Below, piece after piece: positions 33,909 to 43,731 of a stretch of DNA of 64,000 bases (the first letter of the stretch is position 1; each line of letters opens with the position of its first letter). The position numbers and the translations under genes are program-made. The notes below the pieces were generated by a model, which worked only from the letters and a program-made list of their open reading frames with translations, was not told the origin of the DNA and did not search any database. Source of the DNA: Alphaproteobacteria bacterium (GTDB lineage Bacteria; Pseudomonadota; Alphaproteobacteria; ATCC43930; CGMCC-115725); the NCBI GenBank assembly GCA_021325525.1, contig JAJPHB010000079.1, positions 1 through 64,000 on the forward strand. The letters run 5' to 3'.

Positions 33909-34868
33909 ATGAGCGGCACCGCTTCGCCGCGCCTGCGCCTCGCCTTCATGGGCACGCCTGATTTCGCCGTTCCGAGCCTCGCCGCGCTCGTCGCGGCCGG
34001 ACACGATGTCGCCGCCGTCTATTGCCAGCCGCCGCGCCCGGGCGGCCGCGGCCACAGCGTGCAGCCCTCGCCGGTCCAGCGCTTCGCCGAGGCCCGCGGC
34101 ATCGCGATCCGCCACCCGGCGACGCTCCGCGCCCGCGAAGAGAGCGACGCCTTCGCCGCGCTTCGCCTCGATGCTGCGGTGGTCGCCGCCTATGGCCTCA
34201 TCCTGCCGGCGGCGATCCTGACGGCACCGCGCCTCGGCTGCCTCAACATCCATGCCTCGCTCTTGCCGCGCTGGCGCGGCGCCGCGCCGATTCAGCGGGC
34301 GATCCTCGCCGGCGATGCCGAGACGGGCATCACCATCATGCAGATGGAGGAAGGGCTCGACACCGGCCCCATCCTCTTGGCTGAGAGTCTGCCGATCGGG
34401 CCGCGGATGACGGCGGCGAGCCTCCACGACGCGCTCGCCCGGCTCGGCGCGCGGCTCGTCCTCGAAGCCCTGGCCCGCCTCGCGGCGGGCCGCCTTCAGG
34501 CGCGGCCGCAGCCGCGCGAGGGCGTCACTTACGCGGCGAAGCTCCGGCGCGATGAAGGCCGCCTCGATTGGCGCCGGCCCGCGGCCGAATTGGAACGCGC
34601 CGTCCGCGCCTTCGACCCGTGGCCCGGCACCTTCTTCGAGGCGGCGGGCGAGCGCATCAAGGTGCTGGCCGCCGATGCGGTGCCGCCGGCGCGCGCGGCG
34701 GCGCCGGGCACGGTCCTCGACGACCGCCTCGCCATCGCCTGCGGGGCGGGCGCGCTTCGGCCGACGCTGCTTCAGCGCGCGGGCCGCTCGCCGGCACCGG
34801 TCGAGGCCTTCCTGCGCGGCTTTCCGCTGCCGCCCGGCACGCTCTTGCCATGCCCCGCTACAAGCTGA
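33909..34868 (+). CDS. fmt: Methionyl-tRNA formyltransferase
   Basis: This enzyme formylates Met-tRNAfMet with 10-formyl-THF. The 319-residue product has [40 protein letters not shown] with the Asn-His pair, [16 protein letters not shown] with the catalytic Asp, and a C-terminal OB-like domain with [16 protein letters not shown] good Shine-Dalgarno sequence (GGGAGG) lies just upstream. Its 3' end overlaps truA by 19 bases. Confidence 0.95.
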   Translation: MSGTASPRLRLAFMGTPDFAVPSLAALVAAGHDVAAVYCQPPRPGGRGHSVQPSPVQRFAEARGIAIRHPATLRAREESDAFAALRLDAAVVAAYGLILPAAILTAPRLGCLNIHASLLPRWRGAAPIQRAILAGDAETGITIMQMEEGLDTGPILLAESLPIGPRMTAASLHDALARLGARLVLEALARLAAGRLQARPQPREGVTYAAKLRRDEGRLDWRRPAAELERAVRAFDPWPGTFFEAAGERIKVLAADAVPPARAAAPGTVLDDRLAIACGAGALRPTLLQRAGRSPAPVEAFLRGFPLPPGTLLPCPATS

Positions 34869-35587
34869 CGCTCGAATATGACGGAGGCGGGCTGGTCGGC
34901 TGGCAGCGCCAGGAGAACGGCCCGTCCGTCCAGGCGCATCTCGAAGCCGCGGTCGAGCGCTTCTGCGGCGAGCGCGTAACGGTGCACGGCGCCGGGCGCA
35001 CCGATGCCGGCGTCCACGCGCTGGGGCAGACGGCCCATCTCGACCTCGTGCGCGACTTCGCGGCGGAGGAGGTGCGGGGCGCCCTCAATCATCATCTCCG
35101 ACCGGCGCCGATCGCCGTCCTTGCCGTCGAGCGCGTCGCCGACGACTTCGATGCGCGGCGCTCGGCGAAAGGGCGCCTTTACCTTTACCGCATCCTCAAC
35201 CGCCGCGCTCCGCTGGCGCTCGAGCGCGGCCGCGTCTGGCATGTGGGGCCGCCGCTCGACGGCGCGGCGATGCAGGAGGCGGCTCGACACCTCCTCGGCC
35301 GCCACGATTTCACGACCTTCCGCGATTCCCTCTGCCAGGCGAAATCGCCGGTGAAGACGCTGGACCGGCTCGAGGTCGAACGGATCGGCGAGGAAATCCG
35401 CATCACCGCCGGGGCGCGCTCCTTCCTGCACCATCAGGTGCGCAACATGGTGGGAACGCTGAAGCTCGTCGGCGCCGGCAAATGGCGGCCGGAGGATGTC
35501 GCGCGAGCCCTGGCGGCGCGCGACCGCCGCTGCGGCGGCCCGACGGCGCCGGCGGAGGGGCTTTACCTCGTCTCCGTCCTCTACTGA
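34850..35587 (+). CDS. truA: tRNA pseudouridine(38-40) synthase
   Basis: This enzyme isomerises uridines 38-40 in the tRNA anticodon arm. The 245-residue product begins [20 protein letters not shown] and carries the catalytic Asp in [16 protein letters not shown], then [30 protein letters not shown] and [13 protein letters not shown]. It starts inside the end of fmt, suggesting translational coupling in def-fmt-truA. It converges on the membrane-protein gene with an 11-bp gap. Confidence 0.95.
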   Translation: MPRYKLTLEYDGGGLVGWQRQENGPSVQAHLEAAVERFCGERVTVHGAGRTDAGVHALGQTAHLDLVRDFAAEEVRGALNHHLRPAPIAVLAVERVADDFDARRSAKGRLYLYRILNRRAPLALERGRVWHVGPPLDGAAMQEAARHLLGRHDFTTFRDSLCQAKSPVKTLDRLEVERIGEEIRITAGARSFLHHQVRNMVGTLKLVGAGKWRPEDVARALAARDRRCGGPTAPAEGLYLVSVLY

Positions 35588-35598
35588 ACCTGAGGAGG

Positions 35599-36165
35599 TC
35601 AGCGCAGCGCGGCGACGAGCCGCGACAGCAGCTCGCTCGTGACGAGGTCGATCAGGACGACGAGCGCCGCGGGCGGCGCCGCGAGGCGAAGCGCGACCCG
35701 GGCGATGAACCATTCGTAGACGGCGACAAGGGCTTCGATGAGCCAGCCGATCCCGACCGCCGGGACGACGCCGCTTCCGGCGAGGCCCAGCATCGCCATG
35801 ACGAAGCCGGATTGCAGGACTTGCGACCAGTTCCAGGCGATGATGAAGCCGGGCCACAGCGCCTCCCGCCCGAGAAAGCGGGAGACCGGCAGCATGATGA
35901 GCGGAAAGGCGGTCCAGCCCACGACATAGCCGATCGTCTCGACGAGGAGAATGCGCAGGACATGGCCGTGCTGCCACGCCTCGGGCGGGATGCGCAGCGG
36001 CATCAGGATGAGAAAGGCGGGAAAGACGAGGACGGCGGCAAGGAAGGATCGCCGCAACGCGCCCGCGTCGCGGGCGAAGAAGTAGAGGCCGGCGCGGTCG
36101 AAGCAGGCGAGGCGCCACGCCCCGTGCAGGGCGCTCGCCACCTCTGCCCAGCGGCCGGTTTCCAT
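35599..36165 (-). CDS. Integral membrane protein coupled to dapE (hypothetical)
   Basis: This 188-residue protein has about four or five hydrophobic segments (for example RSFLAAVLVFPAFLILM, ILLVETIGYVVGWTAFPLIM, SGFVMAMLGLAGSGVVPAVG). The fold resembles YIP1-like or small transporter-type proteins only loosely, and I do not recognise a family with known function. Its ATG shares one base with the dapE TGA (TGATG), so it belongs to the dapD-dapE operon. No enzymatic motif is visible. Confidence 0.7.
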   Translation of the reverse strand: METGRWAEVASALHGAWRLACFDRAGLYFFARDAGALRRSFLAAVLVFPAFLILMPLRIPPEAWQHGHVLRILLVETIGYVVGWTAFPLIMLPVSRFLGREALWPGFIIAWNWSQVLQSGFVMAMLGLAGSGVVPAVGIGWLIEALVAVYEWFIARVALRLAAPPAALVVLIDLVTSELLSRLVAALR

Positions 36166-37334
36166 CAGGAGCGCGGGAAATAGAGGTCGAGCGCCGTCTC
36201 GTAGATGCGGGTCAGGGCGGCAAGATCGGCGAGATCGACCTGTTCGTCCGCCTTGTGCATGGTGAGGCCGACGAGGCCGAATTCGGCGACCGGGCAGACC
36301 CGGTGGATGAAGCGGGCATCGGAGGTGCCGCCCGTCGTGCTGAGCTCCGGCGCCCGGCCGAGCGTCTTGCCGATCGCCTCGACGAGAATGGCGCTGACCT
36401 CGCCCGGCGGCGTCAGGAAGGATTCGCCGCTGACGCGGATGGCGAGATCGTAGCGGCCGCCGACGGCATCGAGCCTTTCGGCGAGCCAGCGCCGCAGGCT
36501 GTCGCTCGTCCAGGCGTCGTTGAAGCGGATGTTGAAGACGGCGCGCGCCTCGGCCGGGACGACATTGGACGCCGGATTGCCGATATCGATCGTCGAGACC
36601 TGCAGAGTCGATGGCTGGAAATGCGCGGTGCCCGCGTCGAGCGGGACGCTCGTCAGCGCATGAAGCATGCGCACCATCCGGTGCGCCGCATTGTCGGCCA
36701 AATGCGGGTAGGCGGTGTGGCCTTGCGTCCCGTAGACCGTGAGCGTGCCAGTGAGGCTGCCGCGGCGCCCGATCTTCACCATATCGCCCAGAAGGGCGGC
36801 ACTCGTCGGCTCGCCGACGATGCAGGCATCGAGCCGCTCGCCGCGCTCGCGCAGCCAGTCGATCACCTTTTTCGTGCCGTTGATCGAGACGCCTTCCTCA
36901 TCGCCCGTGATGAGGAGGCTGATCGAGCCGCCGAAGTCGCGGCCGCGCGCCGCGAGGAAGCGGTCGGCAGCGGCGATGAAGGCGGCGATCGCGCCCTTCA
37001 TGTCGGCGGCGCCGCGGCCGATCAGCTTGTCGCCGACGATCTCCGCGGCGAAGGGATCCTGCGACCACGCCGCGGCATTGCCGGGCGGCACGACGTCGGT
37101 GTGGCCGGCGAAGCAGAAATTGCGCCCCGACTTGCCGAGACGCGCGTAGAGGTTGACGACGTCCTCGGTGCCGGGCTCGGAGAAGACGAGGCGATGGCAG
37201 GCGAAGCCGAGGCCTTCGAGGATGCCGGCGAGCGTGTCGATCGCGCCTTCATCGCGCGGCGTCACGCTCGGCCGGCGGATGAGCTCGCGGGTGAGCGCGA
37301 CGGGATCGACGGCGCGGTTGGCGAGATCGGCCAT
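36165..37334 (-). CDS. dapE: Succinyl-diaminopimelate desuccinylase
   Basis: This di-zinc M20 hydrolase releases succinate from N-succinyl-L,L-DAP in lysine and peptidoglycan synthesis. The 389-residue product has [46 protein letters not shown] with the catalytic Glu, CIVGEPTSA and [12 protein letters not shown]. The start overlaps the dapD stop by one base (TGATG). The frame remains open through dapD, but that part is a shadow. Confidence 0.95.
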   Translation of the reverse strand: MADLANRAVDPVALTRELIRRPSVTPRDEGAIDTLAGILEGLGFACHRLVFSEPGTEDVVNLYARLGKSGRNFCFAGHTDVVPPGNAAAWSQDPFAAEIVGDKLIGRGAADMKGAIAAFIAAADRFLAARGRDFGGSISLLITGDEEGVSINGTKKVIDWLRERGERLDACIVGEPTSAALLGDMVKIGRRGSLTGTLTVYGTQGHTAYPHLADNAAHRMVRMLHALTSVPLDAGTAHFQPSTLQVSTIDIGNPASNVVPAEARAVFNIRFNDAWTSDSLRRWLAERLDAVGGRYDLAIRVSGESFLTPPGEVSAILVEAIGKTLGRAPELSTTGGTSDARFIHRVCPVAEFGLVGLTMHKADEQVDLADLAALTRIYETALDLYFPRS

Positions 37335-38179
37335 CAATCGCGCAGGAGCTCGTTGATCGAGGTCTTGGCGCGCGTCTTCTCGTCGACGCGCTTGACGATG
37401 ACGGCGCAGTAGAGGCCGGGGCCGGGGCTGCCGTCGGGCAGCGACTTTCCCGGATAGCTGCCCGGCACGACGACCGAATAGGCGGGGACGCGGCCGTAAT
37501 GCGTCTCGCCCGTCGCGCGGTCGATGATGCGCGTCGTCGCGCTGATGAAGACGCCCATCGAGAGGACGGAGCCGGTCTCGACGACGACGCCCTCCACCAC
37601 CTCGCTGCGCGCGCCGATGAAGCAATTGTCCTCGATGATGACCGGGTTCGCCTGCAGCGGCTCCAAGACGCCGCCGATGCCGACGCCGCCCGAAAGATGG
37701 CAATTCTTGCCGATCTGCGCGCAGGAGCCGACGGTCGCCCAGGTGTCGACCATGGTGCCGCTGTCGACATAGGCTCCGACATTGACGAAGCTCGGCATGA
37801 GGACGACCCCGGGGGCGATATAGGCCGAGCGGCGGACGATGCAATTCGGCACGGCGCGGAAGCCGGCGGCGCGGAAGGCATTGTCGCCCCAGCCGGCGAA
37901 TTTCGACGGCACCTTGTCCCACCAAGCCGTGCGCTCGCCGGGACCGCCCGGGATCGCCGTCATGTCGTTGAGGCGGAAGGAGAGCAGCACCGCCTTCTTC
38001 AGCCATTGATGGACGCGCCAGCCGCCGCCTTCCTTGGCGGCAACGCGCAGCCGTCCCGCGTCGAGGGCGGAGAGCGCCGTCTCGACGGCGTCGCGAATCT
38101 CGCCCCGCGTCGCCGGGCCGACGGAATCGCGCGCTTCCCAGGCGGCGTCGATGACGGATTCGAGCTGCGCGTCGATCAT
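37334..38179 (-). CDS. dapD: Tetrahydrodipicolinate N-succinyltransferase
   Basis: This enzyme succinylates tetrahydrodipicolinate using succinyl-CoA. The 281-residue left-handed beta-helix protein has hexapeptide repeats ([55 protein letters not shown]). [15 protein letters not shown] at 38179 is chosen as the start; an upstream in-frame start adds 20 residues that do not look like the family. It is the first gene of dapD-dapE-membrane protein. Confidence 0.95.
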   Translation of the reverse strand: MIDAQLESVIDAAWEARDSVGPATRGEIRDAVETALSALDAGRLRVAAKEGGGWRVHQWLKKAVLLSFRLNDMTAIPGGPGERTAWWDKVPSKFAGWGDNAFRAAGFRAVPNCIVRRSAYIAPGVVLMPSFVNVGAYVDSGTMVDTWATVGSCAQIGKNCHLSGGVGIGGVLEPLQANPVIIEDNCFIGARSEVVEGVVVETGSVLSMGVFISATTRIIDRATGETHYGRVPAYSVVVPGSYPGKSLPDGSPGPGLYCAVIVKRVDEKTRAKTSINELLRD

Positions 38180-38318
38180 GGCAATAGGGTTCGTCTCGGA
38201 AGTTGCAGGCGGCGCGGAACATGCGGCAGGGTCCGGCATGTGTCAATCAGCTGGGATGGCGCACGTCATCCCCGACGAAAGCCGCGCTTCAATCGAGATG
38301 CCGCCTTCGCCGTGACGC

Positions 38319-38897
38319 TCACAGCTCGAGCAAGGCGGGGGCGAGCCAGCCGATGAGGCCCATCGCGAGTCCGGCGAGGCCGAGACCCGCCGAGACGAGT
38401 TCCAGCAAGGTGACCTCGGTGATGACCGCCGCCGAAGCCATGACGATGGCGAGCTGCAGCGCCGCCGCCGCGTATTCGTAATCGTGATAGGCGTGGAGCT
38501 TGTGGTCGCGCTCGGCCGTGATCTCCTTGGCCCGCACCAGCAGCTCCTTGCGGCCCTCGCCCGAGGCGGGGTCGGAATCGAGGCGCTTGATCGTCGCCTG
38601 CCAGTCGGCGATCTGCTTCTCGCGCGCCGCACCCTCATCCGCCGCCCCTTCCCTGGGCAGCAGCGCCGCGCCCTCCATCACCGTGCGCACGAGCGTCGAG
38701 CGGATCGTCTTCGCCTGGTAGAAGGCGTAGGTGTCGGACCGGTCGATGTTGCGGTCGATCGACTGGAACTCGGCCTCCTTGCCGGCCATCTCGACGATGG
38801 CGAGCAGCGCCGCGAGGGCGATGATGAGGATCGCCGCGCGCTTGTTGTTCTTGTGGTGGGCCTCCTCGATCTTCTCGTGCGTCTCGTGAATTTCCAA
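38319..38897 (-). CDS. DUF4337 membrane protein
   Basis: This 192-residue protein has an N-terminal polar, His/Glu-rich segment, a membrane helix (AAILIIALAALLAIVEMAG), a long helical soluble region with a KEITAERDHKLHAYHDYEYA motif, and two C-terminal membrane helices. This is the DUF4337 pattern; function unknown. It is on the same strand as and 65 bp downstream of the T6SS-type kinase, so it could be co-transcribed, although the family also occurs without T6SS. Confidence 0.78.
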   Translation of the reverse strand: MEIHETHEKIEEAHHKNNKRAAILIIALAALLAIVEMAGKEAEFQSIDRNIDRSDTYAFYQAKTIRSTLVRTVMEGAALLPREGAADEGAAREKQIADWQATIKRLDSDPASGEGRKELLVRAKEITAERDHKLHAYHDYEYAAAALQLAIVMASAAVITEVTLLELVSAGLGLAGLAMGLIGWLAPALLEL

Positions 38898-38962
38898 ATT
38901 GCCCTCCGTTCCGTCGCCGCGCCGGCCGACGGTGTCGCCTCTGCGGCCGCTGATCTCTTATC

Positions 38963-41113
38963 TCACGGGACCGTGTCGATGAAGCTGTAGCTGCTGGCCA
39001 GTTCCCTGCCTTCGGGCGTCGCGGCGATGCGCGCCAGCTTCGCCTGCAGGGCCCGCAGATATTGATCCGCCGGCTCCGCCTCCTCGCCCTCTTTCTCGAA
39101 GATCGGCTTCGGCGCCTCGAAGGCGATGACGAGGTTCGGGCCGAAGGGCTCGCTGATCTCGTAGACGCGCGCCTCGCCCTTGGCGTCGGCGCTCGCCGCG
39201 CCGAGGCTGACCTGCTGGCCGGCTTTGAGGAAGTTGTTCTTGCGCAGCGGCGTCGGGAAGATATGGACGACGGTGCCGCCATTGTCGATGTAATCGACAT
39301 AGAGATAGCCGTCGTGCTGACGGCCGGCCGTCGCCTTGACGATCAGCTTGTCGCCGTTCTTGTAGACTTTCGAGGGCTTGTTGAATTCGAGCCGCGGCGC
39401 CTGTCCCGGCGCCGCGTTCGCGTCATCGAGTAGCAGCTTCACATAGGCGCAGTGCGGCCAGGCATAGACCGCGACCTTGTCGGCGGCCGGCTTGATTCCG
39501 TCGATCGCGGCGAGGCCGTGCTGCAGCTTCGCGAGGTCGTCGGCCGTGCCGACGAAACCCGTCACCTTCGCCTGCAAATCATCGGAGAGCGTCGCGTTGA
39601 GCGCCGCGCATTGGAACTGCGCGAGAAGCCCGTGCAGCTTCGCCTCGGCATCGCTGCGCAGATGCGGCGCCACGGGAATCGCCGCGAGCTGCGGCGGCGG
39701 CGCCGGGGTCGGAGCGGCGCCGGGCGCGGGGGCCGCCGGCGCCGCTGCCGTGACCTTCTCGGGCTGCGGCGCGGGCATGGTTGGCGCCGGCGTCGCCGCC
39801 GCGACGGCAGCGTCGGACGCCGAGGCCGAGGCAGCGGGTGCGGCCGGCGGCGGCGCCGAAGCGCTGACGCTTGCGGCCGGCGCCAGCGCCGGCGTTGGGC
39901 TCGCGGCGGGCGGCACCGGAGCCTCGCGGCTTGCGAGCGCGGGGCCGCCAGCGGGGCGCGTCAGCAGGATGTAGCCGGCCCCTGCCCCGACGACGAGGAG
40001 GAAGGAGACGAGCGCCGCCAGGACCAGAGGGACGGCGCTCCGCCGCTGCGGCGCGGGCGGCGGCGTTTGCGGCGGCTGCGAGCTTGGCGCGGCCACGGGA
40101 GCCACCGGCGGCGCCGCCCGTGCCTCGGCCGGCTCGATCACCGTCGGCGCAGCGACGGCGCTGCCCGGCAGCTCGCGCATCGATTGCGGCCGCTGCGCCG
40201 GATCCGGCTGCAGCAGCGGCCGCAGCTCGTCGCGCAACTCCTCCGGAACGCCGCTGAGATCGGGCACGCCTTGCCGCTTCTCGATGACGGAGATGGGCGA
40301 GTTCCCCATGTCGAGCGGGCGCCCCTGCGCCGCCGCGACGAGGACGAGGCCGAGACTGTAGATATCGGAGCGGCCGTCGACCGTGCCGCCATAGGCGCCG
40401 AGCTGCTCGGGCGAGACATAGGAATATTTGCCGGCGAAATCCTGCCCGACGACGGTGCGGTCGCCGGGATCGGCGGATTTGGCGATGCCGAAATCGATAA
40501 TCTTGGCGTGATCGGCGCGGCCGGCGACGAGGATGATGTTGTCGGGGGAGATGTCGCGGTGATAGATGCCCTTGTCATGCGCCGCGGCGAGGCCCGAGGC
40601 GATGCGGTCGCGGAGCCGGCGCACCTCGGCAGGCGACAGCGGCCGCTCTTTCAGCAGCTTGGCGAGGGGCACGCCCTCGACATATTCCATGACCAGATAG
40701 CGCCGGCCGAATTCGTCGCGGAAGAGGCCTTCATAGGCGACGACCGCGTCGTTGCGCACCTTGCGCAGCTTCTTCGCCTCCTCCTTGAACATGGCGACGA
40801 TGCGCGGGTCGCTGACGAGCTCCGGCAGGATGATCTTGATCGCGTGCAGGCTGCCGAGCTCGGTGTGGCGCGCGCGGTAGACCTCGCCCATGCCGCCGCG
40901 CGCAAGCAACGCCTCGATCTCGTAGGTGTGGCCAAGGACTTGGCCGGGCTCGATCTTTGCGGGCGGCGCGCGCGGAGCGGGCGCCGCAGCGTCGGCGGAC
41001 CCCGCGCCGCTGCCGCTCCCGGCCGTCACCGGCGCCGCGCGCTGGACGATGCGCGTTGCATCGGCGGCTTCTGCATCGGTGGCGCGATCGGGAGAAGGCG
41101 GTTGATCGGGCAT
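38963..41113 (-). CDS. PpkA-type Ser/Thr protein kinase with DUF4384-like sensor domain
   Basis: This is a 716-residue membrane-spanning Hanks-type kinase. The kinase domain (about 60-330) has the glycine loop LLARGGMGEVYRAR, Lys93 in AIKIILPEL, the catalytic loop YHRDISPDN (HRD at 185-187), DFG at 207-209 and SPEQLGAYGG. A Pro/Ala-rich juxtamembrane region and one helix (VPLVLAALVSFLLVVGAGAG) follow. A Pro/Ala-rich periplasmic linker leads to a C-terminal DUF4384-like domain (SKVYKNGDKLIVKATAG, GYLYVDYIDNGGTVVHIFP). In other T6SSs PpkA phosphorylates the FHA protein to promote assembly; tagH is in this locus. It is divergent from vgrG. A PppA phosphatase is not visible. Confidence 0.9.
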   Translation of the reverse strand: MPDQPPSPDRATDAEAADATRIVQRAAPVTAGSGSGAGSADAAAPAPRAPPAKIEPGQVLGHTYEIEALLARGGMGEVYRARHTELGSLHAIKIILPELVSDPRIVAMFKEEAKKLRKVRNDAVVAYEGLFRDEFGRRYLVMEYVEGVPLAKLLKERPLSPAEVRRLRDRIASGLAAAHDKGIYHRDISPDNIILVAGRADHAKIIDFGIAKSADPGDRTVVGQDFAGKYSYVSPEQLGAYGGTVDGRSDIYSLGLVLVAAAQGRPLDMGNSPISVIEKRQGVPDLSGVPEELRDELRPLLQPDPAQRPQSMRELPGSAVAAPTVIEPAEARAAPPVAPVAAPSSQPPQTPPPAPQRRSAVPLVLAALVSFLLVVGAGAGYILLTRPAGGPALASREAPVPPAASPTPALAPAASVSASAPPPAAPAASASASDAAVAAATPAPTMPAPQPEKVTAAAPAAPAPGAAPTPAPPPQLAAIPVAPHLRSDAEAKLHGLLAQFQCAALNATLSDDLQAKVTGFVGTADDLAKLQHGLAAIDGIKPAADKVAVYAWPHCAYVKLLLDDANAAPGQAPRLEFNKPSKVYKNGDKLIVKATAGRQHDGYLYVDYIDNGGTVVHIFPTPLRKNNFLKAGQQVSLGAASADAKGEARVYEISEPFGPNLVIAFEAPKPIFEKEGEEAEPADQYLRALQAKLARIAATPEGRELASSYSFIDTVP

Positions 41114-41316
41114 CGCTGGCGGCTGAGACAACGTCCGGCGGCCGGACGCTTCGGGACCCGACGAGCGAGCGGAAACCAACCGGCGCGGCAGTATACGAAA
41201 GGGTTCCGCCGCCGTCGATAGCACGATCCGGCAGCCTTCGCTCAATCTGCGGTAAATCCTCGTTTTCGCGCATCTCGCGCCTATGGCAAGATGGCGCTTT
41301 GGTCGATTGAGCCACA
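41114..41316. promoter_or_regulatory. Divergent region between kinase gene and vgrG
   Basis: About 200 bp carries the 5' ends of the two divergent genes. I find no clear -24/-12 motif and no ORF I would defend. The sequence close to vgrG (GAGCCACAATG) has only a weak Shine-Dalgarno sequence, so MADSRSG at 41329 is an alternative vgrG start. Confidence 0.35.
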
Positions 41317-43422
41317 ATGCGGGTCGATATGGCTGATTCCCGGTCCGGTCAGGAAAGCTCCAGCGCGCGCGATATCAGGATCACCAGCGAGGTGAAGGGA
41401 TTCGATTTCGTCTGCCTCTCGATGAGAGCCGATGAATATGTGAGCCGCCCCTTCGTCATAGAGCTCGAACTGCTGATCGCCGATTTCGACCTCGAAATGA
41501 AAAATTTTCTCGGCAAGCACATGACCGTCGAGCTCGACGTCAAGGACGGGCTCATTCGCTATTTCGACGGCATCATCACCCAGTTCAGCTATCTGACGGC
41601 GGTTCGCGGCGCCGCCTGCTACAAGGCGACGCTCCGACCGTGGCTGTGGCTCTTGACGCGCAACATCCAGTCGAAGGTGCATTACGTTCAGCCCGATCAG
41701 GCCGTTTCGGCGACCGGGACCGCCGACCAGAACACGGCCGGGACGGCGCCCAACATCATCAAGAACCTGTTCAGCAACGCCGGCTTCAGCGACGTCGAGT
41801 TCAAGCTGTCGCGCAGCTACCGAGTCCGCGACTTCTGCGTGCAGTATCAGGAGAGCGACTTCGCCTTCGTCAGCCGCCTGATGGAGCAGGAGGGCATCTA
41901 CTATTACTTCAAGCATGAGAGCGGCAAGCACACTCTCGTCCTCGCCGACAGCAGCACGGCGCATGCGCCGTTCGACAACAGCCTGACCAACATCTCCTAC
42001 ACCAACCAGGAGCATTCGGGTCAGCGCGCGGACTACATCCACGAATGGTCGGTCTCGCTCGAGATCCAGTCCGGCAAGCTGACCATCCGCGACTATGATT
42101 TCACCGGCCCCAACGCCAATCTCGACAAGGTCAAGTCGATGGCGCAGGGCCACGCCTCGGACAGCTACGAGATCTACGAATACCCGGGCAAGTACACGAA
42201 GCCGGCGGATGGCGAAGCCTATGCCGGCGTCCATCTCGAGGCCGAGGTGGCGCGCTTCGAGCGCGGCGCCGGCACGAGCAATGCGCGCTGGCTCGCGCCC
42301 GGCTATCTCTTCACGTTGGCCGATGCGGCGCGCAGCGACCAGAACCGGCAATACCTCGTGCTCGAGGCGCACAGCACCATCCATGCCGAGTTCCGCGGCG
42401 AGGACCGGCAGCCGTTCCGGACGAGCTTCGTCGCCCTGCCGAACACCTACGCCTATCGCCCGCCGCGGCTGACGCCGCGCCCCTTCATCCGCGGGCCGCA
42501 GACGGCGGTCGTCGTCGGCCCGAGCGGGCAGGAGATCTACACCGACAAGTACGGGCGCGTGAAAGTGCAGTTCCTGTGGGACCGCATCGGCACCAAGGAC
42601 GAGAACAGCTCCTGCTGGATCCGCTGCGCCCAGGCCTGGGCCGGCAAGTCATGGGGCTGGGTCTTCATTCCGCGCATCAATCAGGAGGTGATCGTCCATT
42701 TCGCCGAGGGCGACCCCGACCGGCCAATCATCACCGGCGCCGTCTACAACGGCCCCGAGGACCAGCCTTCGCCGATCACGCTCCCCGACAACGCGACGCA
42801 ATCGACGGTCAAGTCGAATTCGAGCCTCGGCGGCAACGGCTTTAACCAGATCATGTTCGAGGACAAGGCGGGCAGCGAGAACTTCTACATGCACGCCCAG
42901 AAGGACATGAACATCGAGGTGCTGAACAACCGTACGACGACGATCACTCAGGACGATACCGAGACGGTGAAGCAGGGCAACCGCTCGCTGACCGTGTCGC
43001 AGGGCAACGAGACGAAAGAGATCAGCCAGGGCAACCAGTCGCTCAAGGTCGCGCAGGGCAACCAGACGATCGAGGTGACGCAGGGCAACCGCACCATCAC
43101 CGTCGGCCAGGGCAACGAGGAGGTCGACATCAACGCCGGCGGCCACACGATGAAGGTGGCGCAGAACTACCAGCTCACGATCAGCCAGGGCAATTACACG
43201 GTCTCGATCTCCTCGGGCTCCGCCTCGCTGACGGCCGCGCAAGGCATCACCATCTCCTCCGACGAGTCGATCACCCTCTCGGTCGGCAGCAACAGCATCA
43301 GCATCGGCACCTCCGGCATCACCATCAGCGGCATGAATGTCAGCGTCAGCGCCGATATCGAGGCGAAGCTCGCCGGCTCGGCGACGGCGACGATCCAAGG
43401 CGGGATCGTCAATATCAATTAG
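41317..43422 (+). CDS. vgrG: T6SS spike protein VgrG
   Basis: This 701-residue trimeric spike protein (TssI) caps the Hcp tube. The gp27-like N-terminal part includes SRPFVIELELL, FDGIITQFSYL, RPWLWLLTRN, CVQYQESDFAFVSRLMEQEG and IYYYFKHE. The gp5/OB region has YTDKYGRVKVQFLWDR, SSCWIRCAQAWAGKSWGW and IPRINQEVIVHFAEGDPDRP. The needle (about 500-701) is repetitive and ends without an extra effector domain. It contains six exact 9-residue repeats. The separate PAAR gene on the opposite strand probably supplies the tip. No DUF4123 or DUF2169 adaptor is adjacent. Confidence 0.95.
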   Translation: MRVDMADSRSGQESSSARDIRITSEVKGFDFVCLSMRADEYVSRPFVIELELLIADFDLEMKNFLGKHMTVELDVKDGLIRYFDGIITQFSYLTAVRGAACYKATLRPWLWLLTRNIQSKVHYVQPDQAVSATGTADQNTAGTAPNIIKNLFSNAGFSDVEFKLSRSYRVRDFCVQYQESDFAFVSRLMEQEGIYYYFKHESGKHTLVLADSSTAHAPFDNSLTNISYTNQEHSGQRADYIHEWSVSLEIQSGKLTIRDYDFTGPNANLDKVKSMAQGHASDSYEIYEYPGKYTKPADGEAYAGVHLEAEVARFERGAGTSNARWLAPGYLFTLADAARSDQNRQYLVLEAHSTIHAEFRGEDRQPFRTSFVALPNTYAYRPPRLTPRPFIRGPQTAVVVGPSGQEIYTDKYGRVKVQFLWDRIGTKDENSSCWIRCAQAWAGKSWGWVFIPRINQEVIVHFAEGDPDRPIITGAVYNGPEDQPSPITLPDNATQSTVKSNSSLGGNGFNQIMFEDKAGSENFYMHAQKDMNIEVLNNRTTTITQDDTETVKQGNRSLTVSQGNETKEISQGNQSLKVAQGNQTIEVTQGNRTITVGQGNEEVDINAGGHTMKVAQNYQLTISQGNYTVSISSGSASLTAAQGITISSDESITLSVGSNSISIGTSGITISGMNVSVSADIEAKLAGSATATIQGGIVNIN
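42973..43134 (+). repeat. Six 27-bp in-frame repeats in the vgrG needle
   Basis: Each unit begins CAGGGCAAC (Gln-Gly-Asn) and recurs exactly every 27 bases at 42973, 43000, 43027, 43054, 43081 and 43108. The protein period is nine residues (QGNRSLTVS, QGNETKEIS, QGNQSLKVA, and so on). A degenerate copy (QGNYTVSIS) follows further on. The periodicity fits a repeating beta-strand needle. Confidence 0.9.
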
Positions 43423-43439
43423 CCGCGTCCGTCCCCGAG

Positions 43440-43730
43440 TTATCCGCCGATCATCACCGTCGGGCAGCCCAGGGTGATGACGCCGCCATGGCCCGTCGGG
43501 TCGCCCATGCGGGCGGCCGGCAGCTTGCCGATCATGACCGTCGTCGAGCCCATGGCGATAATATCGGGAGGGCCGGTGCAGGTCGCCTGATCGGTGGCTC
43601 TCGCCGCCGGCATCTTGCCGATCATGACGGTGGGGCAGCCGGGCGGGATGATGGGGCCGCCGACATGCGGCACGACGCCCGTCACCATCGGACAGGTGTG
43701 CATGTCGCCCGCGCGCGCCGCCGGCGGCAT
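43440..43730 (-). CDS. PAAR-domain spike-tip protein
   Basis: This 96-residue PAAR protein forms the metal-stabilised sharp tip on VgrG. It begins MPPAARAGDMHTCP and has three similar strand-turn repeats (PGCPTVMIGKMPAARATD, MGSTTVMIGKLPAARMGD, LGCPTVMIGG) with the conserved His and Cys residues. It is a stand-alone PAAR without a fused toxin. Its ATG lies one base beyond the stop of the upstream sheath-like gene, so it is co-translated. It converges on vgrG with a 17-bp gap. Confidence 0.92.
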   Translation of the reverse strand: MPPAARAGDMHTCPMVTGVVPHVGGPIIPPGCPTVMIGKMPAARATDQATCTGPPDIIAMGSTTVMIGKLPAARMGDPTGHGGVITLGCPTVMIGG

Positions 43731-43731
43731 C

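Noticed and set aside
42973-43134. Regular 27-bp repeats considered as a CRISPR-like array
   Set aside because: There are no unique spacers; the repeats are in frame inside vgrG and give a nine-residue protein period.
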